DNA from: Sphingomonas pituitosa NBRC 102491
Lineage (GTDB): Bacteria; Pseudomonadota; Alphaproteobacteria; Sphingomonadales; Sphingomonadaceae
DNA: 64,000 bases
Reading direction: 5' to 3'
Assembly: GCF_001598435.1 (NCBI RefSeq)
Contig: NZ_BCYY01000002.1
Coordinates: forward strand, 434,001 to 498,000
Part shown: positions 26,346 through 35,566 of the stretch, piece by piece
Numbering within the stretch: the stretch's first letter is position 1
How the letters are laid out: each line of letters opens with the position of its first letter
Program-made: the position numbers and the translations under genes
Notes under the pieces: generated by a model
Told to the model about the DNA's origin: nothing
The model's database searches: none
The model's input: only the letters and a program-made list of their open reading frames with translations

Positions 26346-27772
26346 GCCTGAAGCGGGTTCTGGTTGCAGGCGGCGGGCTGACCGGATGGTCGACGGCAGC
26401 CGCGCTCAAGCGGCGCGTGCCGATGCTCGAGGTGACAATCCTTCCGCTGGCGACCCCACCCAGCGCGTTGGCGGACCATATCGCCACCACCCTGCCCTCG
26501 ATCCTCGGCTTCCACGCCGATCTGGGCATCGGCCTTGGCGACGGCGTGACACGCACCGGCAGCCTGTATCGCCTGGGGGCGCGGTTCTGTGGGTGGGTGG
26601 AGGGCCTGCCCGATTATGTCCATGCTTACGGGCCCCACGGCACCGCGGTCGACGGCGTTTCCTTCCATCACCTCTGGGCGCGGGCGGCGCGGGACGGCAG
26701 CGTCGCGGCGTTCGACACCTTCTCGCCGGCGGCGGCCATGGCCAGGGCGGGGAAGTTCGTGCCGCCGGGGGACGACGGCCTGCTGGCGTCACACGGCTTC
26801 GCCCTCACGCTCGACGTGCCGCGCTACCGCCGGATGCTGACGGCCCTTGCCCGCCATGTCGGCGTGCGCGAGCAGCCGGGGGCGCTGGCCGGCGTGGAGA
26901 CGGCCGCGGACGGCGCCATCGAAGCGCTGGTGCTGGACGACGGCAGCCGCATCGCCGCGGACCTGTACTGCGACTGCACGGGCCCCCAGGCGCTGCTGCA
27001 CGGCCCGCTGCAGGCGCCGCGAGAAGACTGGCGACGCTGGCTGCCGTGCGATCGCCTGGTCCTGGGGGATGCGGAGCCCGTGCAAGATCCGTCCCCGCTG
27101 GATTGCGTCACGGCCACGGCGAGCGGCTGGCACTGGACCAGCGCCTTGCAGCGCGGCACCGTCTACAGCGCGGCGCACGGAGAAAGCGAGGAAGAACCAA
27201 TCAGGTTCGAGGCTGGCGCAACGCTCGAGCCGTGGAGGCACAATGTCGTGGCGATCGGCGACGCCGCCGTGACGCTGGAGCCGCTGGAATGGGGCAACCT
27301 CCACCTCGCCCACAGCGCGATCGACCGGCTCATCACCATGCTGCCGGCCGGCGCCCCCCACCCGCTGGAAGCGGCCGAATTTAACCGCCAGGCGCTGGCG
27401 GAGGCGCGGCGCGTGCGCGACTTCGTGCTGCTCCACTATGTCACCTCCCGTCGCGATGGCCCGTTCTGGCAGGACGTTGCCAGCGTGGCGCCCCCGGAGT
27501 CGCTTGCCCACACGCTCCGCCTGTTCCGCGAACGCGGCCGCCTTCCCTATCATGAGGAGGAGACGTTCGATCGGAACAGCTGGCTGGCGGTCCTGTTCGG
27601 CCAGGGCGTGCTTCCCCGGCAGACCGATCCGCTGGCCGACTCCGTCTCGCCCGCCGATGCACACGCCGCCATGGCGCGGTTCGGCGCCGGGATCGCCCGG
27701 GCGATCCAGCCTCTTCCCACCCTCGCCGCCTTCCACGCCGCGCAATCGAGGCATCTGCATGAACGAGCATAG
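26342..27772 (+). CDS. Degenerate halogenase homologue lacking catalytic residues
   Basis: 476 residues from an ATG that overlaps the previous stop (ATGA). It keeps the halogenase fold markers: AGGGLTGWSTAAAL at the N-terminus, VDGVSFHHLWAR, DLYCDCTGPQALL, EPLEWGNLHLAHSAIDRL and the C-terminal helical part. However, the GVGEAT loop is missing (TTLPSILGF stands there), the catalytic lysine position is Arg77 (SLYRLGARF), and WxWxIP has become WHWTSALQRG. PLEST is PLEWG, which keeps the Glu. The FAD-binding start also reads AGGGLTGW. Frame and codon usage are intact, so this is not a decaying pseudogene. It may be a non-catalytic partner of the neighbouring halogenases or a flavoenzyme with changed chemistry. 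Confidence 0.88.
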   Translation: MSLKRVLVAGGGLTGWSTAAALKRRVPMLEVTILPLATPPSALADHIATTLPSILGFHADLGIGLGDGVTRTGSLYRLGARFCGWVEGLPDYVHAYGPHGTAVDGVSFHHLWARAARDGSVAAFDTFSPAAAMARAGKFVPPGDDGLLASHGFALTLDVPRYRRMLTALARHVGVREQPGALAGVETAADGAIEALVLDDGSRIAADLYCDCTGPQALLHGPLQAPREDWRRWLPCDRLVLGDAEPVQDPSPLDCVTATASGWHWTSALQRGTVYSAAHGESEEEPIRFEAGATLEPWRHNVVAIGDAAVTLEPLEWGNLHLAHSAIDRLITMLPAGAPHPLEAAEFNRQALAEARRVRDFVLLHYVTSRRDGPFWQDVASVAPPESLAHTLRLFRERGRLPYHEEETFDRNSWLAVLFGQGVLPRQTDPLADSVSPADAHAAMARFGAGIARAIQPLPTLAAFHAAQSRHLHERA

Positions 27773-29354
27773 TATCCGCGACGTCGTCATCGTCGGCGGC
27801 GGCACCGCCGGCTGGATGGCCGCCGCGGCGTTTTCACGCTTCCTCAACAACGGCTATACCCGCATCACCCTGATCGAGTCCGACGAGATCGGCACCGTCG
27901 GCGTCGGCGAGGCGACGATCCCCCCGATCCTGCGCTTCAACCAGATGATCGGGCTGGACGAGAACGAGTTCCTCGCGGCCACCGGCGGCACGTTCAAGCT
28001 GGGGATCGAGTTCGTCGACTGGGGCGGGCTGGGCGAACGCTATTTCCACCCGTTCGGCAACTTCGCCCAGGATCTCCAGGGCGTGCATTTCCACCAGCTC
28101 TACCTGCGCGAGCGGGCGCGGCGGCCGATACCGGACATCTCCGCCTGGTCGATGAGCGCGGTGGCGGCGGCAAAGGGCAAATTCGGGCGCCCCTCCCCCA
28201 ATGCCCGGACGCCCGTGCGCGAGCTGTTCTATGCCTTCCACTTCGACGCGGGGCTCTACGCGCAATTGCTCCGGCGCCTGTCGGAAGCGCGGGGGATCAC
28301 CCGCATCGAGGGCAAGATCTCCGACGTCACGCTGCGGCCCGAGGACGGCTTCGTCCAGTCGGTGACGCTGGCGGACGGCCGCACGGTGGCCGGCGACCTG
28401 TTCATCGACTGCTCGGGCTTTCGCGGCCTGCTGATCGAGGAAGCGCTGCAGACCGGCTACGAGGACTGGCGCCACTGGCTGCCGTGCGACCGCGCCGTCG
28501 CGGTGCCGTCCGCCAATATGGGCGCACCCGATCCCTTTACCCGCTCCACCGCGCGCACCGCCGGTTGGCAATGGCGCATCCCGCTGCAGCACCGCACCGG
28601 CAACGGCCTGGTCTATTGCAGCGACTATCTCGACGACGAGGCGGCCGAGCAGCAATTGCTGGGCGCGCTGGAAGGGCCGGCGCTGGCCGATCCCCGCCGG
28701 CTTCGCTTCACCACCGGCCGGCGGCGCGAGAGCTGGTCGCGCAACGTCGTCGCGCTCGGCCTGTCCAGCGGGTTTCTGGAACCGCTGGAATCGACCAGCA
28801 TCCACCTGATCCAGAGCGGTATCGCCCGGCTGATCGCGCTGTTCCCCGACAAGCGCTTCGACCCGATCGAACGCATCGAATACAACCGGCAGATGCGCGA
28901 CCTGTACGAAGATGTGCGCGACTTCATCATCCTCCACTACAAGGCGACGACGCGCACGGATTCGCCCTTCTGGAACCGCGTCCGCACGATGGCTGTGCCG
29001 GAAAGCCTGGCGCACAAGATGGCGCTGTTCGAACACAAGGGCCGGCTGTTCCGCGAGGGCAACGAGCTGTTCACCACCACCAGCTGGGTCGCGGTGTGCC
29101 TGGGCCAGCACATTGTGCCGCGCGCGCATGAGCCCGCCGCCGACGCGCTCGACGAGCGACTGGTCGCCGAAGCGCTGGAGCAGATGCGCCTCGGCTATTG
29201 GGAAACAGCCCAGCAGATGCCGACGCATGCCGAGTTCCTGGCCCGCATTGCCCCGCAGCCGGCAACGCCGCCGGCCATGCCGGCCGCAGACGCGCTGCCG
29301 GTATTCTCCTTCGCGGAGGAGGCACCGTTCGGCCAGCCGGGCGCGCCGGTATGA
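27759..29354 (+). CDS. Flavin-dependent tryptophan-halogenase family protein, third in tandem
   Basis: 531 residues. The ATG at 27759 lies 14 bases inside the end of the previous gene, and the frame then reads MNEHSIRDVVIVGGGTAGWM. Motifs: VGVGEATIP (48-55), Lys80 in TFKLGIEFVDW, DLFIDCSGFRGLL, WQWRIPLQHRTGNG and GFLEPLESTSIHLIQSGI. Everything expected of an active family member is present. A Pro/Ala-rich tail of about 30 residues after the halogenase core is unusual. The stop overlaps the next start as ATGA. It is clearly related to the following gene but not identical, so the operon holds diverged paralogues rather than a fresh duplication. Confidence 0.93.
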   Translation: MNEHSIRDVVIVGGGTAGWMAAAAFSRFLNNGYTRITLIESDEIGTVGVGEATIPPILRFNQMIGLDENEFLAATGGTFKLGIEFVDWGGLGERYFHPFGNFAQDLQGVHFHQLYLRERARRPIPDISAWSMSAVAAAKGKFGRPSPNARTPVRELFYAFHFDAGLYAQLLRRLSEARGITRIEGKISDVTLRPEDGFVQSVTLADGRTVAGDLFIDCSGFRGLLIEEALQTGYEDWRHWLPCDRAVAVPSANMGAPDPFTRSTARTAGWQWRIPLQHRTGNGLVYCSDYLDDEAAEQQLLGALEGPALADPRRLRFTTGRRRESWSRNVVALGLSSGFLEPLESTSIHLIQSGIARLIALFPDKRFDPIERIEYNRQMRDLYEDVRDFIILHYKATTRTDSPFWNRVRTMAVPESLAHKMALFEHKGRLFREGNELFTTTSWVAVCLGQHIVPRAHEPAADALDERLVAEALEQMRLGYWETAQQMPTHAEFLARIAPQPATPPAMPAADALPVFSFAEEAPFGQPGAPV

Positions 29355-30883
29355 GGGCGGACCGGCTGCGGCGCATCGTCATCGTCGGCGGCGGCACCGC
29401 CGGCTGGATGGCCGCCGCGGCGATCAGCAAGCTCGTCGGCACGATGCCCGAGCTCAGCATCGAGCTGATCGAGTCCGAAGAGATCGGCACCGTGGGTGTC
29501 GGCGAGGCGACGATTCCGCAGATCGTGCTGTTCAACGCGATGCTCGGCATCGACGAGGCGGCGTTCGTGCGCGAGACCAACGCCACCTACAAGCTGGGCA
29601 TCGAATTCGTCGACTGGACACGGATCGGCCACCGCTACGTCCATCCCTTCGGCTTCTATGGGCTCGACATGCTGGGGGTGGAATTCCACCATTTCTGGCT
29701 GAAGGCGCGGAGCCTTGGCGAGACCACGCCGCTCGATGCCTACTCGCTGGCGGCGGTGGCGGGCCGGCGCGGCCGCTTCGCCCATCCGCGGCCCGATCAG
29801 CCCAATTCGCCGCTCGCGAAGCTCGGCTATGCCTTCCAGTTCGATGCCGCCCTGTACGCCCGCTATCTGCGGACACTGGCGGAGGCCGCCGGCGTGCGGC
29901 GGACCGAGGGCCGGATCGTATCGGTCCGCCGCGACGGCGCCAGCGGCCATGTCGATGCCGTGCAGCTTCAATCGGGAGAAGAGGTTGCCGGCGACCTGTT
30001 CGTCGACTGCTCGGGCTTTCGCGGATTGCTGATCGAAGGGGCGATGGGAAGCAGCTTCACCGACTGGACCGACTGGCTGCCCTGCGATCGTGCGGTGGCG
30101 GTTCCCTGCGCGCTGGGCGGCGACCGCGTGCCGCTGACCCGCTCCACCGCGCGCAGCGCCGGATGGCAGTGGCGGATCCCGCTCCAGCACCGCATCGGCA
30201 ACGGCTATGTCTATTCGAGCGCGCACCTTTCCGACGACGAGGCGGCGGCGACGCTGCTCGCTCATCTCGACGGCGCGCCGCTGGCCGAGCCCCGCCAGCT
30301 CCACTTCCGGGCCGGACACCGCGAACGCGCCTGGATCGGCAATGTGGTGGCGCTGGGCCTGGCCGGCGGCTTTCTGGAGCCGCTGGAATCGACCAGCATC
30401 CATCTCGTGCAATCGGGCATTGCCAGGCTGATGGCCTTCTTTCCCACGCGCGGCTTCGACCAGGCGGAGATCGACCGGTTCAACCGCGACACGGCGCGGG
30501 AATATGTCGACATTCGCGACTTCCTGGTGCTGCACTACAAGGCCACCGAACGGGACGACAGCGCCTTCTGGCGCTATTGTCGTACGCTGGCCCCGCCGGA
30601 CGGGCTGCGCGACAAGCTGGAGATGTTCCGCGGCAATGGCCGGATCCTCCGCGAACACCAGGAACTGTTTACCGAAACCAGTTGGCTGTCGGTGATGCAC
30701 TGCCAGGGGATCGAGCCGCGGGGCTATCATCCGATCGCCGATCTGCTATCCGACGAGGAGACGCGACAGCGCCTCAAGCACATCGCCCAAGTGATTGATC
30801 AGACGGCGGACGCCATGCCCATGCAGGAAGACTATCTTCGCGAGATCGGTTGCACCCCGGCGCCGGTGCGACGCGCGTCGTGA
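29351..30883 (+). CDS. Flavin-dependent tryptophan-halogenase family protein, fourth in tandem
   Basis: 510 residues from the ATG at 29351 (ATGA overlap with the previous stop); the open frame upstream is a shadow of the preceding gene. Motifs: IVGGGTAGWM (11-20), VGVGEATIP (48-56), Lys81 in TYKLGIEFVDW, DLFVDCSGFRGLL, WQWRIPLQHRIGNGYVYSS and GFLEPLESTSIHLVQSGI. It looks fully competent. It is coupled to the downstream cupin-like gene by a GTGA overlap, which suggests the two products are made in fixed proportion and may act on the same substrate. Confidence 0.93.
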   Translation: MRADRLRRIVIVGGGTAGWMAAAAISKLVGTMPELSIELIESEEIGTVGVGEATIPQIVLFNAMLGIDEAAFVRETNATYKLGIEFVDWTRIGHRYVHPFGFYGLDMLGVEFHHFWLKARSLGETTPLDAYSLAAVAGRRGRFAHPRPDQPNSPLAKLGYAFQFDAALYARYLRTLAEAAGVRRTEGRIVSVRRDGASGHVDAVQLQSGEEVAGDLFVDCSGFRGLLIEGAMGSSFTDWTDWLPCDRAVAVPCALGGDRVPLTRSTARSAGWQWRIPLQHRIGNGYVYSSAHLSDDEAAATLLAHLDGAPLAEPRQLHFRAGHRERAWIGNVVALGLAGGFLEPLESTSIHLVQSGIARLMAFFPTRGFDQAEIDRFNRDTAREYVDIRDFLVLHYKATERDDSAFWRYCRTLAPPDGLRDKLEMFRGNGRILREHQELFTETSWLSVMHCQGIEPRGYHPIADLLSDEETRQRLKHIAQVIDQTADAMPMQEDYLREIGCTPAPVRRAS

Positions 30884-31905
30884 CATCCCTCCCCGATCCG
30901 CGCCCCGTGCGCGAACTGGGCTTGATCGACCGTCCCCGCTTCGACGCCGAGATCAGGCCAGCGCGCGAACCCGTGGTGCTGCGCGGCCTCGCCGGCGAGT
31001 GGCCGGCCGTGCGCGCGGGGCAAGAAGGCGCGGCGGCGATCGTCGCCTATTGCAAGCGCTTCAGCCATGACCGTGCGGTGAACGCGATCGTCGGCGATCC
31101 CGCGATCCAGGGCCGCTTCTTCTACAATGACGACCTGACCGGCATGAACTTCGTGCGCGGCGTCTCCCCGCTCGACCCGTTTCTGGACCGGTTGCTGCGC
31201 GAATGCGAGCGCCCCACCGGCTATGCGATGGCGGTGCAGTCCATGCCGGCGCCCGAACTGCTGCCCGGCTTCACCGCGGAAAATGCCATTGCCCTGGTCG
31301 ACGACGCGGTTGTCCCGCGCCTGTGGCTGGGCAACCGGCTGCAGGTCGCGGCGCACTACGATCTGATGGAGAATGTCGGCATCGTCGTCGCCGGCCGCCG
31401 CCGCTTCACGCTGTTCCCTCCGGACCAGGTGGCGAACCTCTACATGGGCCCGCTCGAATTCACCCCGGCGGGCACGCCGACCAGCTTCGTCGACGTCACC
31501 GCACCGGATCTAGACCGGTTCCCGCGCTATGCGGAGGCGGCACGGCATGCGCAGGTGGCGGTGCTGGAACCTGGCGACGCGCTCTATATCCCCTTCCGTT
31601 GGTGGCACGCGGTGGAGTCGCTGGACGCGGTCAATCTGTTCGCCAATTATTGGTGGACCCCGCCCCAGCCGCCGATGCTCAACCCGCACGACGCACTGCT
31701 GCACGCGCTGTTCTCGCTGCGGCTGCTGCCGGAGGACCAGCGATTGGCGTGGCGGGCGATGTTCGACCATCTGGTATTCCAGGTCGATGGCGATCCCGCG
31801 GCCCACATCCCGGAGGCCGCGCGCGGCGTCCTGGGCGCGGCGACCCCGGAGAAGGTGCGCGACGCCCGCGAGGCGCTCCGCAACGCGCTGGACATGCGTC
31901 GCTAG
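30880..31905 (+). CDS. Cupin-like (JmjC-type) Fe(II)/2-oxoglutarate oxygenase family protein
   Basis: 341 residues. I chose the GTG at 30880 because it overlaps the previous stop as GTGA, matching the coupling used through this operon; a TTG at 30850 is in frame but buried in the previous gene. The facial triad of a cupin-8/JmjC hydroxylase is visible: His159 and Asp161 in AAHYDLMENVG, and His243 in IPFRWWHAVE. RRRFTLFPP, a common 2-oxoglutarate-side motif, is also present. Relatives such as FIH-like and tRNA or protein hydroxylases modify Asn, His, Asp or bases. It closes the five-gene operon. Pairing with halogenases suggests oxidative tailoring of one substrate, which is inference. Confidence 0.85.
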   Translation: MTSLPDPRPVRELGLIDRPRFDAEIRPAREPVVLRGLAGEWPAVRAGQEGAAAIVAYCKRFSHDRAVNAIVGDPAIQGRFFYNDDLTGMNFVRGVSPLDPFLDRLLRECERPTGYAMAVQSMPAPELLPGFTAENAIALVDDAVVPRLWLGNRLQVAAHYDLMENVGIVVAGRRRFTLFPPDQVANLYMGPLEFTPAGTPTSFVDVTAPDLDRFPRYAEAARHAQVAVLEPGDALYIPFRWWHAVESLDAVNLFANYWWTPPQPPMLNPHDALLHALFSLRLLPEDQRLAWRAMFDHLVFQVDGDPAAHIPEAARGVLGAATPEKVRDAREALRNALDMRR

Positions 31906-31933
31906 CCCTGCCGCCCGTTGCTCTTGGCGGCGC

Positions 31934-32632
31934 TCAGGCGAGCGCGGACACCGCGAAGTTGCGCACCCGCAAATGGCTTGCGGTGGTGCGCAGGCCGAAA
32001 TGGCCCATGCGATAGGGCGCGGGATCGCGGAAATCGAACAGCGTCCGGCCGTCGCGGACGAAGGTGATCCGCTCGCCCTCGGCCGTCATCCGCAGATGCT
32101 GCCAGGCATTGGCGACCAGCAGATCCTCCGCAGCCCGCCGGTCATTTTCCGGCAGCAGCGGCCGGTCGCCCCGTCTGCCGGTATAGCGGCGGAAGCGCGT
32201 GGTGCTGTTCGTGTTCCCGCCGAGCCCGACATAATAGGTCTCCAGCGTGTCATAGGCCTCGAACCGGCCGTCGCGCGGGCGGGCGAGCGGGTCGCCGCCC
32301 GGCGCAGCAGGATCGCGGGCCATCCAGAAGCAATTGGCGTCGCTCACCCGGTCGAACGGCCCGCCCGCGGAGACCGCCTGCAGGTCATAGTCGATCGCGA
32401 TCGGACCCGTGAGCAGCGGGCGGAACCACAGGGTGAGCCCTGCCGGTGCCACGATCTCCAGCACCCCGCCCCGGGCGGTGACCGAGGCGGGTTGCTCCGC
32501 CTCGATCGCCCATTGCCCGAGCCCGTGCCGGAAATCGTCACCGGCGAGGGCACGGGCGCGGGGTTTCCCCTTCCCCGCGCCCGCACCGACCAGCGCGGCG
32601 ATCCCTGCCAGAACCTCGCGGCGCGCCGGCAT
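31934..32632 (-). CDS. Secreted DUF6250 (YesU-like) protein
   Basis: 232 residues; the ATG at 32632 overlaps the TBDR stop as TGATG, so the two are translationally coupled. The N-terminus (MPARREVLAGIAALVGAGAGK) looks like a short Tat or Sec signal. The body shows the single-jelly-roll pattern of DUF6250/YesU-type proteins: DDFRHGLGQWAIE, WFRPLLTGPIAIDYDLQAV, DANCFWMARDP, YDTLETYYVGLGGNTNSTTRFRRY and GHFGLRTTASHLRVRNFAV. YesU belongs to rhamnogalacturonan utilisation clusters and may be a lectin-like or hydrolytic protein of unproven function. With a TBDR, a periplasmic role on oligosaccharides is likely. Confidence 0.8.
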   Translation of the reverse strand: MPARREVLAGIAALVGAGAGKGKPRARALAGDDFRHGLGQWAIEAEQPASVTARGGVLEIVAPAGLTLWFRPLLTGPIAIDYDLQAVSAGGPFDRVSDANCFWMARDPAAPGGDPLARPRDGRFEAYDTLETYYVGLGGNTNSTTRFRRYTGRRGDRPLLPENDRRAAEDLLVANAWQHLRMTAEGERITFVRDGRTLFDFRDPAPYRMGHFGLRTTASHLRVRNFAVSALA

Positions 32633-35415
32633 CACAGCTTGGCCCGCACGCCGAAATACAGCCGGCGACCATAGGTTTCGATCACGTTGCGGCGATAGAT
32701 GCTGTTGGCGTTCTCGATGCGGGTAGAATCGGTCAGGTTCACGCCCTCCAGGAACAGCGACCAGTGCTTGCCGATCGCGACGCTGGCCGAGGCGTCGAAC
32801 TGGCCGAACGCCTCGCCAAAGGCGGGATTGTTGCCACGGTCCACCGCCGCGATCAAATAGCGGCTGCGCCAGTTGTACGATCCGCGGATCGCGAAATGCC
32901 CGTCATCGTAGAACAGCGAGGCATTGTAGCTATCGTGCGACACGCCCGGGAAAGGCAGGGTCGCGCCGGTGAAATAGTCGCGGCCATTGTAGCCGCTGTC
33001 CTTCATGTAGGTGTAGTTGGCGGTGGCGCCGAGATTGCGCAGCAGCCCCGGCAGGAAGTCGAACGTCGCCTGCGCGCCGGCCTCGATGCCCTGGATCGTC
33101 ACATGCTGGGTGCCGTTCACCGGCAGGGTGATGGTGTAGGTCTGGCCGTTGATTTCCTCCACCTGGTTCCGGTTTTCGATGAACGACTTGATGTCCTTGC
33201 GGAAGCCGGTGATCGAGACATAGGACGTGCGGCTGAGATAGAGTTCCGCGCCCAGATCATATTGCCACGCGCGATACGGCTTCAGCCCGGGATTGCCGCG
33301 CGAGCCGGTAAGGCCGACCACGTCCAGCCGCACGTTCGGGGCCATTTGCGACGGCGCCGGGCGGGCGAGCACGTCGGTGGCGGTGGCGCGCAGCACCAGC
33401 TTGCCGGGGATGACCGCCGCGCGGAGATTGGCGGAGGGCAGCAGCACCGTGTAGCTGCCGGCATAGCGTACCGGCGTGATCACGTTGTTCGCGCTCTGGC
33501 TGCCGGTGGCGACGGTTTCGGTATGGACCAGCCGCGCACCGAACACGCCGGAGAGCGGCACGCCCGGATCGGCCTTCAACGCCGCCTGCAGATAGCCGGC
33601 GATGTTCGATTCCTTCACGCGGTAGGTATCGAGCGGCGACGTCGAGCCATAGGGATTGGGCACCCCAACCGCGTCCGCCAGGTCCTGCCCCAGGCTCAGC
33701 CACTGCCGGCCGCCGTCGAAGCCCGGATCGCCGGTGGTGAAGAACTTGCCGTCGGTCAGCCCGGCATGCTGCGCCAGCAGCGTCTGGATCTGCGAACGGA
33801 TCGCCGCCGTCGTCGAGGTGCTGATGATCTGCGTGCCGGTGACGCCCGATTGGGTGCGGGTGGTCTGCCCGTTCACGCCGTTCAGCGTGTAGACCGCGTT
33901 GTTGAAGGTGCTGCTCGAGATCAGGTCGCGCTTTTCGATGCCCGCCTTCAGCGCGGTCAGCAGGCCGTTCTCGTCCGGGCGATATTCGGCATCGAACTTG
34001 CCGCCGATCTCGCGTTGCCGGTTGACCCGCGGGCGCGCCTCCACGGCCAGCGTGTTGACCGGCTGGGTGCTGGTGGTGCTGAACGGCAGCAGGATGTTCG
34101 GCGCGTTCTGGCTATTGCCATAGTCGATGGTGATCCAGGGCAGCACGTCCCGGCCCGTCACGCCCGCCGTCACGTCGACCTCGTCGTTGAACACCTTCGA
34201 TTTGGCATAGGTCGCCCGCGCCGCGAGCTTGACCTTGCCGACCTGCCATTCGGCGCCGGTAATCGCGTTGATCGTGTTGCGATACAGCCCGCCGATCACG
34301 CTGCGATAGTTCACGCTCATGCCCGATGGCGCGTTGAGCCCGTTGACGAAGGTCACCTTGCGCGCGGTCTCGTCGACGATCGTCACGCTGGTCGGATCGA
34401 TGCCGCCATTGGCCACCGCCTGGGTGGTGCCGATCTGCAGATACTGGTCGTTCGAGGTGGTGTTGCTGCGGGTATAGGTCCCCTCGACATAGGCCTTGAA
34501 GCCGTCGTGCGGGCGCCATTCGACAATGCCGTTCAGCGCATAGCGCTGGGTCGGCTCGGTCGCGGTGATGTAGCGAGGAATGTCCGGATAGAAATCGCCG
34601 AAGCCGCTCTTGTCGAGATCGACGCAGCGCACCTGGTTCCGCCCGCTCAGGCAGTTCTGTGCCGCCGGGGTGGCGGGCTGGACGGTCTCTACCTGGCGCC
34701 AGCCGGTGGTGCGCGCCTGGTCGTAGCGGATCGTCCGCTCCTCATAGGTGCCGGAGACCAGCACGCCCAGCGTATCGTGGGCGAACAGCTTGCTGCCGAT
34801 CAGCGCGAACTTGGGGTCCACCTTGCTCGCCAGCTCGTTGTAGATGCCCTGCGCGGAGCCGGCGAGATAGCCGTTCTTCGCATCGGACGGCCGGCGGGTG
34901 AGCACGCGCACCGTGCCGCCCAGGCCGCCCTCGGTCATCTCGGCGGTCGCGGACTTCACCACCTCCACGCGGGAGATGAACTCCGCCGGCAGATCGCGGA
35001 AATCGACCTGCCGATTGCTGCCGTTGCCGGTGCCGGCGGAGATGCTGGTCGACAGCGCGGTCTGGCCGTTGATCTCGACACGGTTGAGCGAGGCGTCGGC
35101 GCCGCGGATCGTGATGCTCTGCCCCTCGCCGCCGCCGCGCGTCAGCTGCACGCCGGTAACGCGCTGCAAGGCCTCGGCGACATTCTTGTCGGGGAACTTG
35201 CCGACATCCTCCGCCGAGATAGCATCGAGCACCTGCGCGGAATCGCGCTTGGCCGCCAGCGCGTCGGCGAGGCTCCGGCGAATGCCGGTGACGACGATCT
35301 CGCTGCCGGCATCCGGCGCCGACGAATTTTGTGCAGGACCGGCAGCCTTTTGCGCCAGCGCCGAACTGCTGGCCAGAAGCATCGTAAGAAACGCGGCGGT
35401 ACGAACATGCGGCAT
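32632..35415 (-). CDS. TonB-dependent receptor coupled to a DUF6250 protein
   Basis: 927 residues. The open frame continues far upstream as an antisense shadow of the opposite TBDR. The true start is the ATG at 35415 (MPHVRTAAFLTMLLASSSALAQ signal peptide), with GGGGGCG 5 bases before it. SEIVVTGIRRSLADALAAKR is followed by the plug SAEDVGKFPDKNVAEALQRVTGVQL, ITIRGADASLNRVEINGQTALS, then a barrel ending VRAKL, with Leu rather than Phe as last residue. It shares a 228-bp divergent promoter region with the TBDR at 35644; that region contains a GTATA-centred palindrome (35567-35580). Rhamnogalacturonan-type or arabinan-type oligosaccharides are plausible ligands, from context only. Confidence 0.92.
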   Translation of the reverse strand: MPHVRTAAFLTMLLASSSALAQKAAGPAQNSSAPDAGSEIVVTGIRRSLADALAAKRDSAQVLDAISAEDVGKFPDKNVAEALQRVTGVQLTRGGGEGQSITIRGADASLNRVEINGQTALSTSISAGTGNGSNRQVDFRDLPAEFISRVEVVKSATAEMTEGGLGGTVRVLTRRPSDAKNGYLAGSAQGIYNELASKVDPKFALIGSKLFAHDTLGVLVSGTYEERTIRYDQARTTGWRQVETVQPATPAAQNCLSGRNQVRCVDLDKSGFGDFYPDIPRYITATEPTQRYALNGIVEWRPHDGFKAYVEGTYTRSNTTSNDQYLQIGTTQAVANGGIDPTSVTIVDETARKVTFVNGLNAPSGMSVNYRSVIGGLYRNTINAITGAEWQVGKVKLAARATYAKSKVFNDEVDVTAGVTGRDVLPWITIDYGNSQNAPNILLPFSTTSTQPVNTLAVEARPRVNRQREIGGKFDAEYRPDENGLLTALKAGIEKRDLISSSTFNNAVYTLNGVNGQTTRTQSGVTGTQIISTSTTAAIRSQIQTLLAQHAGLTDGKFFTTGDPGFDGGRQWLSLGQDLADAVGVPNPYGSTSPLDTYRVKESNIAGYLQAALKADPGVPLSGVFGARLVHTETVATGSQSANNVITPVRYAGSYTVLLPSANLRAAVIPGKLVLRATATDVLARPAPSQMAPNVRLDVVGLTGSRGNPGLKPYRAWQYDLGAELYLSRTSYVSITGFRKDIKSFIENRNQVEEINGQTYTITLPVNGTQHVTIQGIEAGAQATFDFLPGLLRNLGATANYTYMKDSGYNGRDYFTGATLPFPGVSHDSYNASLFYDDGHFAIRGSYNWRSRYLIAAVDRGNNPAFGEAFGQFDASASVAIGKHWSLFLEGVNLTDSTRIENANSIYRRNVIETYGRRLYFGVRAKL

Positions 35416-35566
35416 CAATGCGCCCCCAATTGTCAGATTAATGGCCGGTGGGAGCGACCTAATTCCCATCTGATCACTGGGCAAAAAAGAAAAACTAAGG
35501 GGGCGTCGCGGGAAATCGGAGGTGCAAGCCAGGCGCCTTCGCCGAGAGCGACACGAGCTGGCCTTA

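Noticed and set aside
26342..27772. Degenerate halogenase as a pseudogene
   Set aside because: The frame is full length, uninterrupted, coupled on both sides and keeps fold motifs; loss of catalytic motifs alone does not make it a pseudogene.
30850..30879. TTG at 30850 as start of the cupin-like gene
   Set aside because: It would add ten residues inside the previous gene. The GTG at 30880 overlaps the stop as GTGA, consistent with the coupling of the whole operon.
24831..30883. Tandem DNA repeats among the halogenase genes as a recent duplication or repeat element
   Set aside because: Similarity is limited to conserved motif codons. The paralogues are well diverged in between and differ in length, so this is old gene-family expansion.
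31908..31931. GCCGCC/GGCGGC inverted repeat as terminator between the cupin and DUF6250 genes
   Set aside because: The stem is only 6 bp with a 10-base loop and no T-run on either side, so I do not list it as a terminator.
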